Positions 35,657-43,934 of a stretch of 64,000 nucleotides of DNA are shown here, piece by piece (position 1 is the first letter of the stretch; each line of letters begins with the position of its first letter). Both the position numbers and the translations under genes were made by a program. The notes under the pieces are model-generated. The model made no database searches, had not been told where the DNA came from, and saw only the letters and a list, made by a program, of their open reading frames with translations. The DNA is from a virus. The stretch covers positions 62,001 through 126,000 of the IMG/VR virus record IMGVR_UViG_3300042922_000265. One strand, 5' to 3'.

Positions 35657-36211
35657 GTCCCAGTCGTGCTCTTCGCCCTGCCAGCGCAGGCCGATGCGGT
35701 CCAGGGTGATCTCTCCGGTGAACGTGAGCTTGTCGATCGGCACGCCGTACCCGGCAGTAATGTGCGGGGTGTAAACGGGGTGCTGCTCCTTGGAGCCGGG
35801 ATACCGGTCCTCCACGAACTTCTTCATGTCCTGGTAGAAGTCCACGATGTCGATGTTGTCGCCGATCAGGTAGACCGCGCAGGGCTCGTCGCCCTTGGGG
35901 TTGAAGAGCGCGTGCGCGAACGCCTTGCACTCGATCGGCGAGTAGTTGTTGGCCACGTAATCCAGCTGGGTGATCAGCTCGGTGGGGTCCTGGCCGCTGA
36001 CGTCCTCGCCCAAGAAGATGACCGTCATGTGCAGGTCATCAATCGGCTCAGCCTTGGGGTCGTCGACCACCAGCTGCTCCAGATCCTGCTGGCGCGGGTA
36101 GAGCGCGACCATCGCGCCGGTCTTCTTGGACTGCTCGGCGCTGGCGTCCTTGATCTTCATGGCGGGGCGAGTGCCGGGGTAGGGTCCCGGTCCACTGTCA
36201 TCGCAGCCCAT
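35651..36211 (-). CDS. 2H phosphoesterase (LigT-like), 186 aa
   Basis: Two HxT motifs, His61-Met-Thr63 in LHMTVIFLG and His150-Ile-Thr152 in YTPHITAGYG, about 90 residues apart. This is the diagnostic active-site pair of 2H phosphoesterases that open 2',3'-cyclic or 2'-5' phosphodiester bonds in RNA or cyclic nucleotides. Length fits the family. In phages, members include tRNA-repair enzymes and the anti-CBASS nuclease Acb1; the sequence alone does not say which. It lies between head genes, downstream of the portal group. Confidence 0.8.
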   Translation of the reverse strand: MGCDDSGPGPYPGTRPAMKIKDASAEQSKKTGAMVALYPRQQDLEQLVVDDPKAEPIDDLHMTVIFLGEDVSGQDPTELITQLDYVANNYSPIECKAFAHALFNPKGDEPCAVYLIGDNIDIVDFYQDMKKFVEDRYPGSKEQHPVYTPHITAGYGVPIDKLTFTGEITLDRIGLRWQGEEHDWDL

Positions 36212-36454
36212 TCAGTGCTCCTTGATGAACATCGGCAGACCCATGAGGCCAGAGTCCGAGTGCTCCCAGAACCTGCGCCAGGTGCGCAACAGCATCGCGG
36301 TCATCGGGTAATCGCCCACGCGTTCGACAAGAACCCGAACCTCCTTGACTTCCGGCGCGGCGAAGAACCCATGCTCGTTGAAGTAATTGGCCAGGCTCCT
36401 GGCCTCATCCTCGTTGGCGACCGTGATGACTTGATGAGTGACGTCGGTGTGCAT
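36212..36454 (-). CDS. Small protein, 80 aa
   Basis: Directly upstream of the 2H phosphoesterase, stop and start adjacent. The N-terminal half (HQVITVANEDEARSLANYF) looks like a small alpha/beta domain. Not recognised. Confidence 0.55.
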   Translation of the reverse strand: MHTDVTHQVITVANEDEARSLANYFNEHGFFAAPEVKEVRVLVERVGDYPMTAMLLRTWRRFWEHSDSGLMGLPMFIKEH

Positions 36455-36512
36455 GACCTGGCCTTTTTGAGGTTTAGTGCGGTTTATTGGGATGGGATAA
36501 AACGCAGCGAGA

Positions 36513-36534
36513 CCGGGGCATGGTGGTGCCCCGG
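36513..36534 (-). terminator. Stem-loop, possible terminator
   Basis: CCGGGGCA pairs with TGCCCCGG around CCACCA, downstream of the 51-aa membrane gene. The T-run (GTTTTATC) begins about 9 nt later, so termination strength is uncertain. Confidence 0.5.
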
Positions 36535-36544
36535 CCCCGTTGAG

Positions 36545-36700
36545 CTAGTACCAGTACCTACGGCCTCCGACGGGCCGTCCAACGGCTCCAAGCAGCCACA
36601 GGATGAGCCCGACGACCAGGAGAATCCCCCCGATCGTATAGAGGATGTTGATCCCGAGCAGCGCGCCCAGGATCAGCAGGATCACTCCGAGGACGATCAT
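36545..36700 (-). CDS. Small two-helix membrane protein, 51 aa
   Basis: ATG at 36700 with GGAGG upstream and its start overlapping the previous stop (ATGA). Two hydrophobic helices (IVLGVILLILGALLGI, GGILLVVGLILWLLGAV) and a GRRYWY tail. Small proteins of exactly this pattern are common in actinobacterial genomes (I recall DUF6131), so it may be a host-derived type. Confidence 0.7.
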   Translation of the reverse strand: MIVLGVILLILGALLGINILYTIGGILLVVGLILWLLGAVGRPVGGRRYWY

Positions 36701-36786
36701 GGCCGCCTCCAGCCACGAAACCCAAGCAGGTGAGCTACCGCGATAATTCCTACTTCAATCAGCAGGATGATCTGGAAAGCATCCAT
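36697..36786 (-). CDS. Very small membrane peptide, 29 aa
   Basis: ATG at 36786 with AAGGAGG 7 nt before it. A single hydrophobic helix (FQIILLIEVGIIAVAHLLG) ends in RGWRRP; stop overlaps the start of the next gene. The strong ribosome site and coupling support it despite its length. Function unknown. Confidence 0.6.
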   Translation of the reverse strand: MDAFQIILLIEVGIIAVAHLLGFRGWRRP

Positions 36787-36820
36787 GGTGCCACCCTCCT
36801 TCCAACTAGTGGTTGTACAC

Positions 36821-37213
36821 CTATTCCGGTTGCTGAGTACCCGGAATGGAGGTCGGTGCATCCTCCGGCGGTCCGACCCACTGAGGACCAGAGCTGTTCT
36901 CGATCATGGTGGACACCGTTTCCTCCGGTGCAGCCACCGGACCAGCGACCACACCCTCGGTCCAGACGACAGTGGCGATGGCCCGCTTGGTCCTGGTGAG
37001 CCACTGGTACTGCTCGATCAGCTGGGCAGGCAGGTTCATGTTCGACAGGCTGGCCTTGATCGCGTTGCCGATGATGGCCCGCTCCTGAGGCTCCTGGTAG
37101 GGCGCGCCCTTGAAGGGCTCCGGAGGCCAGATCTCGGTGCCGTCCGGGAGACGCAAGCCCCACTCCTCGACCGACTCTTCACTGAACACTGGGGATGGCG
37201 GCACGTATGGCAA
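36821..37213 (-). CDS. Unknown head-operon protein, 130 aa
   Basis: Downstream of the portal. Proline-rich N-terminus, a central helical segment (AIIGNAIKASLSNMNLPAQLIEQYQ), and a Pro/Glu-rich C-terminus. ATG after AGGAGCAAAGTTGCC. Possibly a head accessory protein. Confidence 0.5.
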   Translation of the reverse strand: MPYVPPSPVFSEESVEEWGLRLPDGTEIWPPEPFKGAPYQEPQERAIIGNAIKASLSNMNLPAQLIEQYQWLTRTKRAIATVVWTEGVVAGPVAAPEETVSTMIENSSGPQWVGPPEDAPTSIPGTQQPE

Positions 37214-37249
37214 CTTTGCTCCTGTTTGGTAGTTACTACAGGGTGGAGT

Positions 37250-39754
37250 TTACCACTGCGGCTCGACGCCGAACACTTCCTTGAACTGTTCGACCAGATC
37301 CTCCAGCACCCGACGCGACTCGGGCGCACCACCGGCCTGGATCTCGGCCCAGTCGCCCTGGATCTGGCTACGGTAGCCGTCGGCGTTCAGCGAGCGCCAG
37401 AAGCTGTTGTCCCGGATCAGGTCAGAGACCCGTGGAGGGCCAGCCGCGTGCACCTCGCGGCGCGTGACCTGCTGCTCGACGAACTCCTGGCTGACCTTCT
37501 GGTGACGGCCCAGAGACGACGGGCCGTTGGTCCAGCGGTTGCCCTTGGCCGCCGTCAGGTTCTGCGTCGGGCGGTTGTCGTCGGACTCCTCCGGGCGCAT
37601 GCGGTTACGCTGCGGCTCGTGTGGCTCCGGGACGCCCGGTGGCAGCTCAGGACCCATCGGACCGGCGGGACCCTTGGCCTGCGGTCCTGACGCCTGCGGG
37701 CCATTGACCTGGCTGGTGCCGTGCTTCTTGGCGAAGAAGCTGCCTGCTGCGGGCGCGCCGGGGCTCGGAGCACCAGGACCCATGGCTGCCGGAGGGGCTC
37801 CGCCGGGACCAGCGGCCTGGCCCGGAGGCGGTGCACCGGGTGCTCCTGGTGCCTCCATCATCGGCTGACCGTCGGGACCCATCGGGGTGCCCGGTGGAAT
37901 ACCCATGGCTCCGGGAGGTGCCATGCCTCCGGCCATCTGCTGCTCCATCATGGACTTCTGCATGTCGATCTGCATGTCCTGCATCTCGGCCTGGTCGATA
38001 CCGGCCACCGCCTGGGCCTCGCCCAGCTCGGTCTGGGTCTTGCCCTGGCGCAGCTGCAGGGTTGCCATGAGGTGCTGAGCCAGCTCCGGCGGGTACGGCA
38101 GGTTCTGCTCGTCGCAGAGCTTCTGCACCTTGGCCATGGTCTGGGCCGTGGCCATCAGCTTGTTGACCGACTCCTCGGACTGGCGCTCCAGCTCCTGCTC
38201 GAACTCGACGTCGATGTTGACCGACATCGTCTTGTCCGAGATCGGCACGCCCATGGCCTTGAGCTGGCTGATGAACGCCCGCTCCTGGCTCTCGTCGCGC
38301 AGGTTCAGCGTGGAGAACTTGACATCCGGGATGAGCAGCTTGGGCACCTTGCGGATGTACTCGCGCCCGGTCTCGGGGTCGACGTCCTTGATCTCGCGGT
38401 ACAGCGGGATGCGCCGCCCGCCCTTGAGGTCATAGTCGAAGTGACCCTGGGCCTCGGCGATCACCTCGGCGCGCTTGGTGATGTGGCGCTTGAGATGGTT
38501 CTGGAATCCCACCATCATCTGGGTGACGAACTCGCGGTTGAGCGCCGAGCTGGCGTACGCGCCGCCGTCGCCACCTGTGATCAGTGCCGCGCCGATGCCC
38601 CATGCCTGCATGAGCTTGGACTGCACGCGCTCAAAATCGGCGTCCAGGTTCGGCACCGACTCGCGACCGAAGACGTTCTCGACCTTCAGACCGAAGTTGT
38701 GCACCACCAGGCGGAAGTCGGCAGCCAGAGCGGTCTGGAAGTCATCTCGCGCATCCTCCAGCTCTTCCTGGGTCGGCAGCCACGGCGTGCCGTCACCGAG
38801 GTTCTCCGAGCCCAGAGTGGCCAGGATCAGGGGGCTGTAGAGACGGTCGGCCACCGCGTCCTGGGCGGCGTTGAGCGACTCTTCCTGCATCAGGGTGCGG
38901 AAGCTGCGCAGCAGGTGTGGGGTGCCACGACGAGCCCACGGGCTGTTGCGGTTGACCACGCGGGAGATCAGGGCCTCCGACATGTCCAGGCCGTCGTTCT
39001 GTGCGGCGGCCTCGATCAGCTCGGGGTAGTTCTTGACCAGCTCCTGATACTCGTGGTCACGCTGCAGACGCTCGCTGGGGGTCTCTTCGGTCGTCGACAG
39101 CGAGCTGCCCTGACCCATCGGCCCCTGGCGCAGGTTCTCCACCATCTCCTTGACCATGAGCTGCACGCGGTCACGCTGGACGAACATGGACCGGGACACG
39201 CGCAGCATGTCCGGGTTCAGGATCTCCTCGCTGGACCAGACGCCCAGAGACTCGTCGAAGTGGGCCAGGCTGGTGACCTCACCGACGGTGAAGTACTCGC
39301 GCGCGAACTGATCAGGCAGGAAGCTCAGGTAGTCCAGGTCGGGACCGAGGAACATGTCCTCATAGAACTTCTTGATCAGGGGGTCTTTGCTGTCGAACTC
39401 CATGCCGACAACAGGGAACTTGCTGTAGATGTCGATGAGCAGAGGCACCAGATCGTGGGTGGCATAGAAGAGACGGCACCAGTGCCGGATCTGCTTCAGC
39501 TCGTCCTCGTTCTCGACGTCGTGAGGGATACCCTTGTCGGCCAGGGTGCCCAGGGGCTGCCGGATCTTAGGCAGAGCGATCTGCATGTTGGACCCCTCGC
39601 GCTTCATGGCGCGGATGAGGGTCGTGTTGTTGACCGAGTTCTTCTGGCCGATCTGCTCCTGCAGGGACCTGCGGGCTTCGGCCAGCCTGTCAGTGCCGAT
39701 CTTGGCGTTCTTGGGCAACCACAGAGCGAAGTTGCTGTCATTGGCGGGGCTCAT
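37250..39754 (-). CDS. Portal protein, 834 aa
   Basis: ATG at 39754 overlaps the stop of the zinc-finger gene. Residues ~60-500 match portal architecture: a wing/stem region with conserved KIRQPLG, VPLLIDIYSKFPVVG and LNREFVTQMMVGFQ segments, and a crown. Residues ~640-834 form a Pro/Gly/Met/Gln-rich extension. The portal is the dodecameric DNA gate at the capsid vertex. No terminase gene precedes it here. Confidence 0.8.
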   Translation of the reverse strand: MSPANDSNFALWLPKNAKIGTDRLAEARRSLQEQIGQKNSVNNTTLIRAMKREGSNMQIALPKIRQPLGTLADKGIPHDVENEDELKQIRHWCRLFYATHDLVPLLIDIYSKFPVVGMEFDSKDPLIKKFYEDMFLGPDLDYLSFLPDQFAREYFTVGEVTSLAHFDESLGVWSSEEILNPDMLRVSRSMFVQRDRVQLMVKEMVENLRQGPMGQGSSLSTTEETPSERLQRDHEYQELVKNYPELIEAAAQNDGLDMSEALISRVVNRNSPWARRGTPHLLRSFRTLMQEESLNAAQDAVADRLYSPLILATLGSENLGDGTPWLPTQEELEDARDDFQTALAADFRLVVHNFGLKVENVFGRESVPNLDADFERVQSKLMQAWGIGAALITGGDGGAYASSALNREFVTQMMVGFQNHLKRHITKRAEVIAEAQGHFDYDLKGGRRIPLYREIKDVDPETGREYIRKVPKLLIPDVKFSTLNLRDESQERAFISQLKAMGVPISDKTMSVNIDVEFEQELERQSEESVNKLMATAQTMAKVQKLCDEQNLPYPPELAQHLMATLQLRQGKTQTELGEAQAVAGIDQAEMQDMQIDMQKSMMEQQMAGGMAPPGAMGIPPGTPMGPDGQPMMEAPGAPGAPPPGQAAGPGGAPPAAMGPGAPSPGAPAAGSFFAKKHGTSQVNGPQASGPQAKGPAGPMGPELPPGVPEPHEPQRNRMRPEESDDNRPTQNLTAAKGNRWTNGPSSLGRHQKVSQEFVEQQVTRREVHAAGPPRVSDLIRDNSFWRSLNADGYRSQIQGDWAEIQAGGAPESRRVLEDLVEQFKEVFGVEPQW

Positions 39755-40116
39755 GCTGCGACCTTCCTCAGGCACACCTCGGTGTACCAAGCCTTATCGG
39801 GTGCCTTCTCATGCTCTTTGGTCTCCAGCTCCACCTGGAAGCTCGGATAGACCGGAGTCCCTCCGTTGATGACCTGGGTGCTGATCTCGGTGACCACACC
39901 CACCCCGTCGAATACGGTCCCAGCGGTACGGGCCTCTACCCGATCGCCCACCTTGTAGGGGCAGGTCAGCTGGATGAAGAGCAGAGCCAGCTCCTCCGAA
40001 GTCGGAGGGAGCTGCAGAGCACACTCCTGGCAAAAGGTTCGACTGGTCCCCTGCTCGGTGTAGGCGATCTCCTTGATCGCCTTGCACCCATAACAGAGGT
40101 CGTTGGCACTGGCCAT
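39751..40116 (-). CDS. Zinc-finger protein, 121 aa
   Basis: CYGC and CQEC pairs in the first 33 residues form a likely zinc ribbon; a beta domain follows (YKVGDRVEARTAGTVFDGVG) of SH3/KOW type. Coupled to the portal by an ATGA overlap. Could bind RNA or DNA or help head assembly; role unknown. Confidence 0.6.
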   Translation of the reverse strand: MASANDLCYGCKAIKEIAYTEQGTSRTFCQECALQLPPTSEELALLFIQLTCPYKVGDRVEARTAGTVFDGVGVVTEISTQVINGGTPVYPSFQVELETKEHEKAPDKAWYTEVCLRKVAA

Positions 40117-40139
40117 GACTTCCTCACTCGGTTAGCGGG

Positions 40140-43100
40140 CTACTTGAACTGGGGCTTGACCCAGTTGCCCTTGTCGTCGCGTTTTGCCCAGTCCTTGGGC
40201 GGCTGCTTGCCCGGCGTGGTAACTGGCGGCTCCTTCGGGCCTTCCTCGTAGCCCTTGTTGTCGTCGTCGCTGTAGACGGTCCAGTCCGCAAAGAAGTCGC
40301 GGCTGGCCTGCTTCTGTGGGCAGTGATGGACGTTGGGGTCCCACAGCATGGCGTCGCAAGCCGAGCAGAACTTCTCCCCGTTGCGGGTCACCACGTTGTG
40401 GTCATCGTCGCCGTAGTCCGCACCGATGCGAGAGAACGCACCCTGCTGTGCGCCCTGGTCGGCGTACGGCCAGTGGCCAAAGCTGGCCGTCTTGGAGGTC
40501 TCCATGTCGGTCTCACCGGGGGCGTGCGGTGTCGGCGCACTGTCCAGCTCGTCGTCGGCGAAGAAGTCGATGTCCTCGGCGTAGTCCTGGAACGGTCCGT
40601 CACCGGACTCGTTGTTGGACTCCTCGGTATCAGCCTCGAACTGCCGGTTGGCCATGATCACGTTCTCGCGGACCGGGATCTCGCGAGCCAGGAACATCTG
40701 CGCTTCCTCGCCGCTGGCCAGGTGCTGGCCGGTGCCGATTGCGTAGGTGTACCAGAGCTTGCCGCAGCGGCACATACCGTGGCTCGGTGGCAGATGAGAC
40801 TGACCGCACGGGCAATGGAACGCCTGACGGATATGGCTCACGTAGCCATTGAGGTGATCGTCGAACTCCCACCCGGCCACCTTGGGCTGGAAGACGCTGG
40901 CCGTCTTCGGGTGCGGCTCCAGGCCCAGGGTCTCATGCAGCTTGTCTTGGGCGCGCGGGCCGACCTTCTTGTTCTGGAGGAACTGGTCGACCTCGCCCTC
41001 GCCGCCGATGTCCAGACCCTGCTCGCCACGGCGCTTGTCGTAGCGCTGGTAGTCCTCGACTACGCCCGAGGTCTTGGCCTTGGGCAGATCGTTGACGTCC
41101 ATGTTGTCGCTGAACTGCGGCTTCTCGCTGTGTCCGGGGAACTCGAATGCATCCATCGAGTCGCCGCCGCTGGGGGGCTTCCATGTCTCACCCCCCGTCC
41201 GGGTGGTGTTACTGGCGAAAGGGTGGCGGCTCCCCATGTGGACGGCGTCCACACCCATCGGCACGCCCGCGCTGGCCATGAACTGGCCCGCGTTGAACCG
41301 GACGTTGTCCTGGCCGAACATGTCGGCCAGCGACGCGGCGATGCCCATCCGGTGCTCCGGCGGCAGGCTCTGGATGGCCTCGGCGACATGCTGGTAGTGC
41401 TTGCGGCTCATGGCCTCCAGCAGCATGTTGTAGCCGTTGACGCTCAGGTCGTAGTGACGCGCGATCTTGAGGGCGTGACCGGCCAGAGCGAGCTGACGGC
41501 TGGCTTCCTTCTTCTCGCTGGAGCCCGAGTCGCTGCCGCCGCCCGAGGACTCACCGCCTCCGGCGGGAGCCGCAGGTGCTGCCGGGGCTGGCGGTGCCAT
41601 ACCGGCCTGCTGCGACGCGGCGGCTGCCGGGTCCACAGCGCTCTGCGGACTGACGTCCACGGTGCCTTCCGGCGGGGTGACGTCCAGCGGATTGGCGGCC
41701 TGCTCGACCGACCGCGCGAACTCGATCGCCTGAACCGCCTGCTGCAGCGGGTCGATGATCATCTGGTATTCCTGCGTCTTCTGGTCAACCAGCTGCGTGA
41801 CAGCCTGGCCAGCCTGATCCAGCAGGGCACCGTTGTCTACACCAGGTGTAGTCGGAGCGGCAGGCGGAGCCGATGGGTCCGGGGCCGCTCCTGGTGCGGC
41901 AGGGGCAGCCGGGGCCGGAGCGGCGGCGGCGGGCTGCTCACCAAAAGACTGCTTGCGCCGTCCCATGTGCGGCGGAGGTCCACCAGGACCTGACGACGGC
42001 CCTTGTGGGGCACCTCCGGCGCTTTCCATCAGGATCTGCTCCAGGGTGCCCGGAGGCAGGCCCAGCGCGTCCTCGATCTGCTCTACAGCCACCAGTTCGG
42101 TATCCGGCGGTAGGGCTCCTGCGGCGTCGGGAGCGTATTCCTCGACTCCCGAGAAGTCATCCTGAGCCAGCGGCGGAGCGTCTGACAGATCCGGCGGTCC
42201 CGGAGGTGCTTGCGGGTCGCCGGGCGGTGGCCCAGCAGGATCGCCGCCGTCTTCAGGACCGAGATCAGGTGGCCCAGGCGGAGCTTCAGGATCACCAGCC
42301 GGTCCCGCATCGTCCGCCGGAGGGCCGGGTGCCTCTTCAGGCGCATCCGAAGGCGGGCCATCTTCACCCCCATCCGAGAACGGGTTCTCCGACGAACCGC
42401 CACTGTCACTGTCTGACGAGTCGCCATCGTTGCTCTCGGTGTCGTCGGACTCCGACTCGCCGCCCTTCTCAGCCGCGCCCGACGGCGGTCCGTCGCTGTC
42501 GGTGTCGCTGCCCTCAGGACCGTCGGTGTCCTTGTCGTCCGAGCCGCTGCTGGACTCGCTGTCGTGGCTGTCCGACGAGTCATCGTCGTCGCAGTCGCAG
42601 TTCTCGTCGGCCTGGCGAATCAGGTTCGCGAGCATGAAGTAGGTGGAGTCGTCGATGCCGGTGTCGGCATAGTGGTTCAGGGTGGACAGCTTGGCCACGC
42701 GCAGACCGTTGTCGCTGGCGAAGTCCTTGTACAGCTCCACGGCCAGACGGCGCGCTTCCCGGTGAGTTCCGGTGTCGCCACCCTCGCTGAAATTGCGCTC
42801 GACCTTCTCTGGTCCGCCCTGGTCCACCGAGTCCAGGTAGGCGTCGAAGTTGCCCTCCGGGATCAGGTCACCGTCGTCGAAGTCCTCGGCCAGCAGCTGG
42901 CGCGCGGCGTGGCGCGGGTCCTTGTGCTTGGGGACGTTGGGGTCCTTGTTCTTGCCCTCGGCATCTGAGCCGTCCCCGGTGTTGGTCTCGACCTCATCGG
43001 TGACCGACTTGTCGCCGTCCTGGACTTTCTTGTACTGGGAATCGGAGATGGTGCGGCTGTCGCCGTCGCCATCATCCTTCGGCTTCTTGGTGGGGTCGTC

Positions 43101-43397
43101 GGAGTTGTCCTCGCCCAGGGTGGCCACGAACTCACGCTTCATCGCGTTGTGAACGCGGCGCATGACTCCGGTGTTGGGGAAGGCTCCGGCAGCCTCGATG
43201 GTCTTGCGGATGTCCGCCTTGGCGTGGTGCCAGCGGTCCTCGAACTCGTCCTTGCCGGTGCTGCCCATGAGGAACGGTCCGTAATCGTCCCGGACGTTCT
43301 GGACTGCGGTGGCCAGTCGGGTGGCTGCCACCCGTGCCTGCCGCTGTGGTGCCTGCTGGGCGTCTACATCCGCCTCAAACAGCCCGAAGTCACTCAT
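40140..43397 (-). CDS. Large acidic head protein with zinc knuckles, 1085 aa
   Basis: An N-terminal helical domain of ~100 residues, then ~450 residues very rich in Asp, Ser, Gly and Pro, a helical Ala/Gln part, and a C-terminal third with two Cys/His clusters (FHCPCGQSHLPPSHGMCRCG and FCSACDAML ... HHCP). The acidic middle resembles DNA-mimic or scaffold sequence. First gene of the head operon and therefore probably an internal virion protein. Function unknown. Confidence 0.6.
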   Translation of the reverse strand: MSDFGLFEADVDAQQAPQRQARVAATRLATAVQNVRDDYGPFLMGSTGKDEFEDRWHHAKADIRKTIEAAGAFPNTGVMRRVHNAMKREFVATLGEDNSDDPTKKPKDDGDGDSRTISDSQYKKVQDGDKSVTDEVETNTGDGSDAEGKNKDPNVPKHKDPRHAARQLLAEDFDDGDLIPEGNFDAYLDSVDQGGPEKVERNFSEGGDTGTHREARRLAVELYKDFASDNGLRVAKLSTLNHYADTGIDDSTYFMLANLIRQADENCDCDDDDSSDSHDSESSSGSDDKDTDGPEGSDTDSDGPPSGAAEKGGESESDDTESNDGDSSDSDSGGSSENPFSDGGEDGPPSDAPEEAPGPPADDAGPAGDPEAPPGPPDLGPEDGGDPAGPPPGDPQAPPGPPDLSDAPPLAQDDFSGVEEYAPDAAGALPPDTELVAVEQIEDALGLPPGTLEQILMESAGGAPQGPSSGPGGPPPHMGRRKQSFGEQPAAAAPAPAAPAAPGAAPDPSAPPAAPTTPGVDNGALLDQAGQAVTQLVDQKTQEYQMIIDPLQQAVQAIEFARSVEQAANPLDVTPPEGTVDVSPQSAVDPAAAASQQAGMAPPAPAAPAAPAGGGESSGGGSDSGSSEKKEASRQLALAGHALKIARHYDLSVNGYNMLLEAMSRKHYQHVAEAIQSLPPEHRMGIAASLADMFGQDNVRFNAGQFMASAGVPMGVDAVHMGSRHPFASNTTRTGGETWKPPSGGDSMDAFEFPGHSEKPQFSDNMDVNDLPKAKTSGVVEDYQRYDKRRGEQGLDIGGEGEVDQFLQNKKVGPRAQDKLHETLGLEPHPKTASVFQPKVAGWEFDDHLNGYVSHIRQAFHCPCGQSHLPPSHGMCRCGKLWYTYAIGTGQHLASGEEAQMFLAREIPVRENVIMANRQFEADTEESNNESGDGPFQDYAEDIDFFADDELDSAPTPHAPGETDMETSKTASFGHWPYADQGAQQGAFSRIGADYGDDDHNVVTRNGEKFCSACDAMLWDPNVHHCPQKQASRDFFADWTVYSDDDNKGYEEGPKEPPVTTPGKQPPKDWAKRDDKGNWVKPQFK

Positions 43398-43410
43398 TCC
43401 CTGCTCACTC

Positions 43411-43438
43411 CCAGTTGAAGGTGTTCTACACCTTCTGG
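43411..43438 (-). repeat. Leader stem-loop of the 1085-aa gene
   Basis: AAGGTG pairs with CACCTT around TAGAA, extended by CCAG/CTGG with a bulge, just before GGGAGTGAGCAGGG and the ATG. The surrounding 187-nt gap (43398-43584) holds no gene I can support. Confidence 0.4.
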
Positions 43439-43584
43439 AAGCTGCTGCAGGTTTCTACAGGTTGGCTGGCCCTCCCCCGTTACAGGGGACCTCCCTCGCG
43501 CTCTCTCGACGGTCTATGCGCACTACTCCGTCGGTGCCCCGCTCAGTTCGCCACCGTCAGTTGCAACATCGGGTGGAGGCCATG

Positions 43585-43655
43585 CGGCCCATCCCGGAGT
43601 CGAACCGGGCTATCGCTGGGGTTAGAAGCCAGCTAGGTCGCCAGACCAATGAGCC
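43585..43655 (-). tRNA. tRNA-Arg-like (anticodon TCT), irregular
   Basis: Acceptor GGCTCAT pairs with ATGGGCC (discriminator G) and the T arm is perfect (CCCGG TTCGACT CCGGG). The D arm is short (GGTC-TGGC-GACC). The anticodon stem GCTGG/CCAGC is perfect only if the loop has 9 nt (CTTCTAACC), with TCT in the usual context. No CCA is encoded. May be a modified or non-canonical tRNA. Confidence 0.6.
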
Positions 43656-43663
43656 TTGGTGCT

Positions 43664-43687
43664 GCGGGTGGGTTTGACGCCACCCGC
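43664..43687 (-). repeat. Hairpin module 1 of the tRNA cluster
   Basis: GCGGGTGG / CCACCCGC, 8-nt loop, followed on the minus strand by AGCACCAA and then the tRNA-Arg-like gene. Nearly identical to module 2. Confidence 0.7.
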
Positions 43688-43691
43688 AACG

Positions 43692-43753
43692 CGCCCGAGC
43701 GAGGCTTTGAACCTCTACACTCTCGCGCCTCCGAAGAGGTGCACGTCTCGGGC
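43692..43753 (-). tRNA. tRNA-like RNA of 62 nt without a standard anticodon arm
   Basis: A perfect 7-bp acceptor (GCCCGAG/CTCGGGC, discriminator G) and a T-arm-like AGAGG TTCAAAG CCTCG. The 30 nt between hold a UUCG hairpin (CCTC TTCG GAGG) rather than normal D and anticodon arms. It could be a decayed tRNA or a structured RNA mimic. Confidence 0.4.
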
Positions 43754-43761
43754 CTGGTGCT

Positions 43762-43785
43762 GCGGGTGGCCGTTAAGCCACCCGC
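43762..43785 (-). repeat. Hairpin module 2 of the tRNA cluster
   Basis: GCGGGTGG / CCACCCGC stem with a different 8-nt loop, followed by AGCACCAG and the 62-nt tRNA-like gene. Stem and flanks match module 1. Confidence 0.7.
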
Positions 43786-43789
43786 AACG

Positions 43790-43895
43790 TGACCGGGGAG
43801 GGAATCGAACCCAACCCCTTTCCCGGTTGCCCTGCTCTGGTGAGCGCTCACCTCGGCGATCTTCCCGGTTCCGGTGCTCCTATTGCACCCGGCCT
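43790..43895 (-). tRNA. tRNA-like RNA of ~105 nt, anticodon not assignable
   Basis: GGCCGGG near 43895 pairs with CCCGGTC next to discriminator A at 43790, and a GGG TTCGATT CCC T arm precedes it. A D-arm-like GTGC AATAGGA GCAC is present. The middle contains a palindromic GGTGAGCGCTCACC arm and no clear anticodon loop. An alternative shorter form starts at 43870. Probably degenerate or non-canonical. Confidence 0.35.
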
Positions 43896-43901
43896 TGGTG
43901 C

Positions 43902-43927
43902 CCCCGGTGGCTTTTACCCCACCGGGG
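43902..43927 (-). repeat. Hairpin module 3 of the tRNA cluster
   Basis: CCCCGGTGG / CCACCGGGG with an 8-nt loop, followed on the minus strand by GCACCAAGG and the 105-nt tRNA-like gene. Same layout as modules 1 and 2 with a different stem. Confidence 0.65.
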
Positions 43928-43934
43928 ACAGGTC

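Noticed and set aside
37721-39850. 709-aa plus-strand open frame opposite the portal
   Set aside because: Shadow of the portal, which has a proper ribosome site and coupled start.
43398-43584. A further tRNA in the gap after the 1085-aa gene
   Set aside because: No T-loop consensus or acceptor pairing found; only short hairpins.
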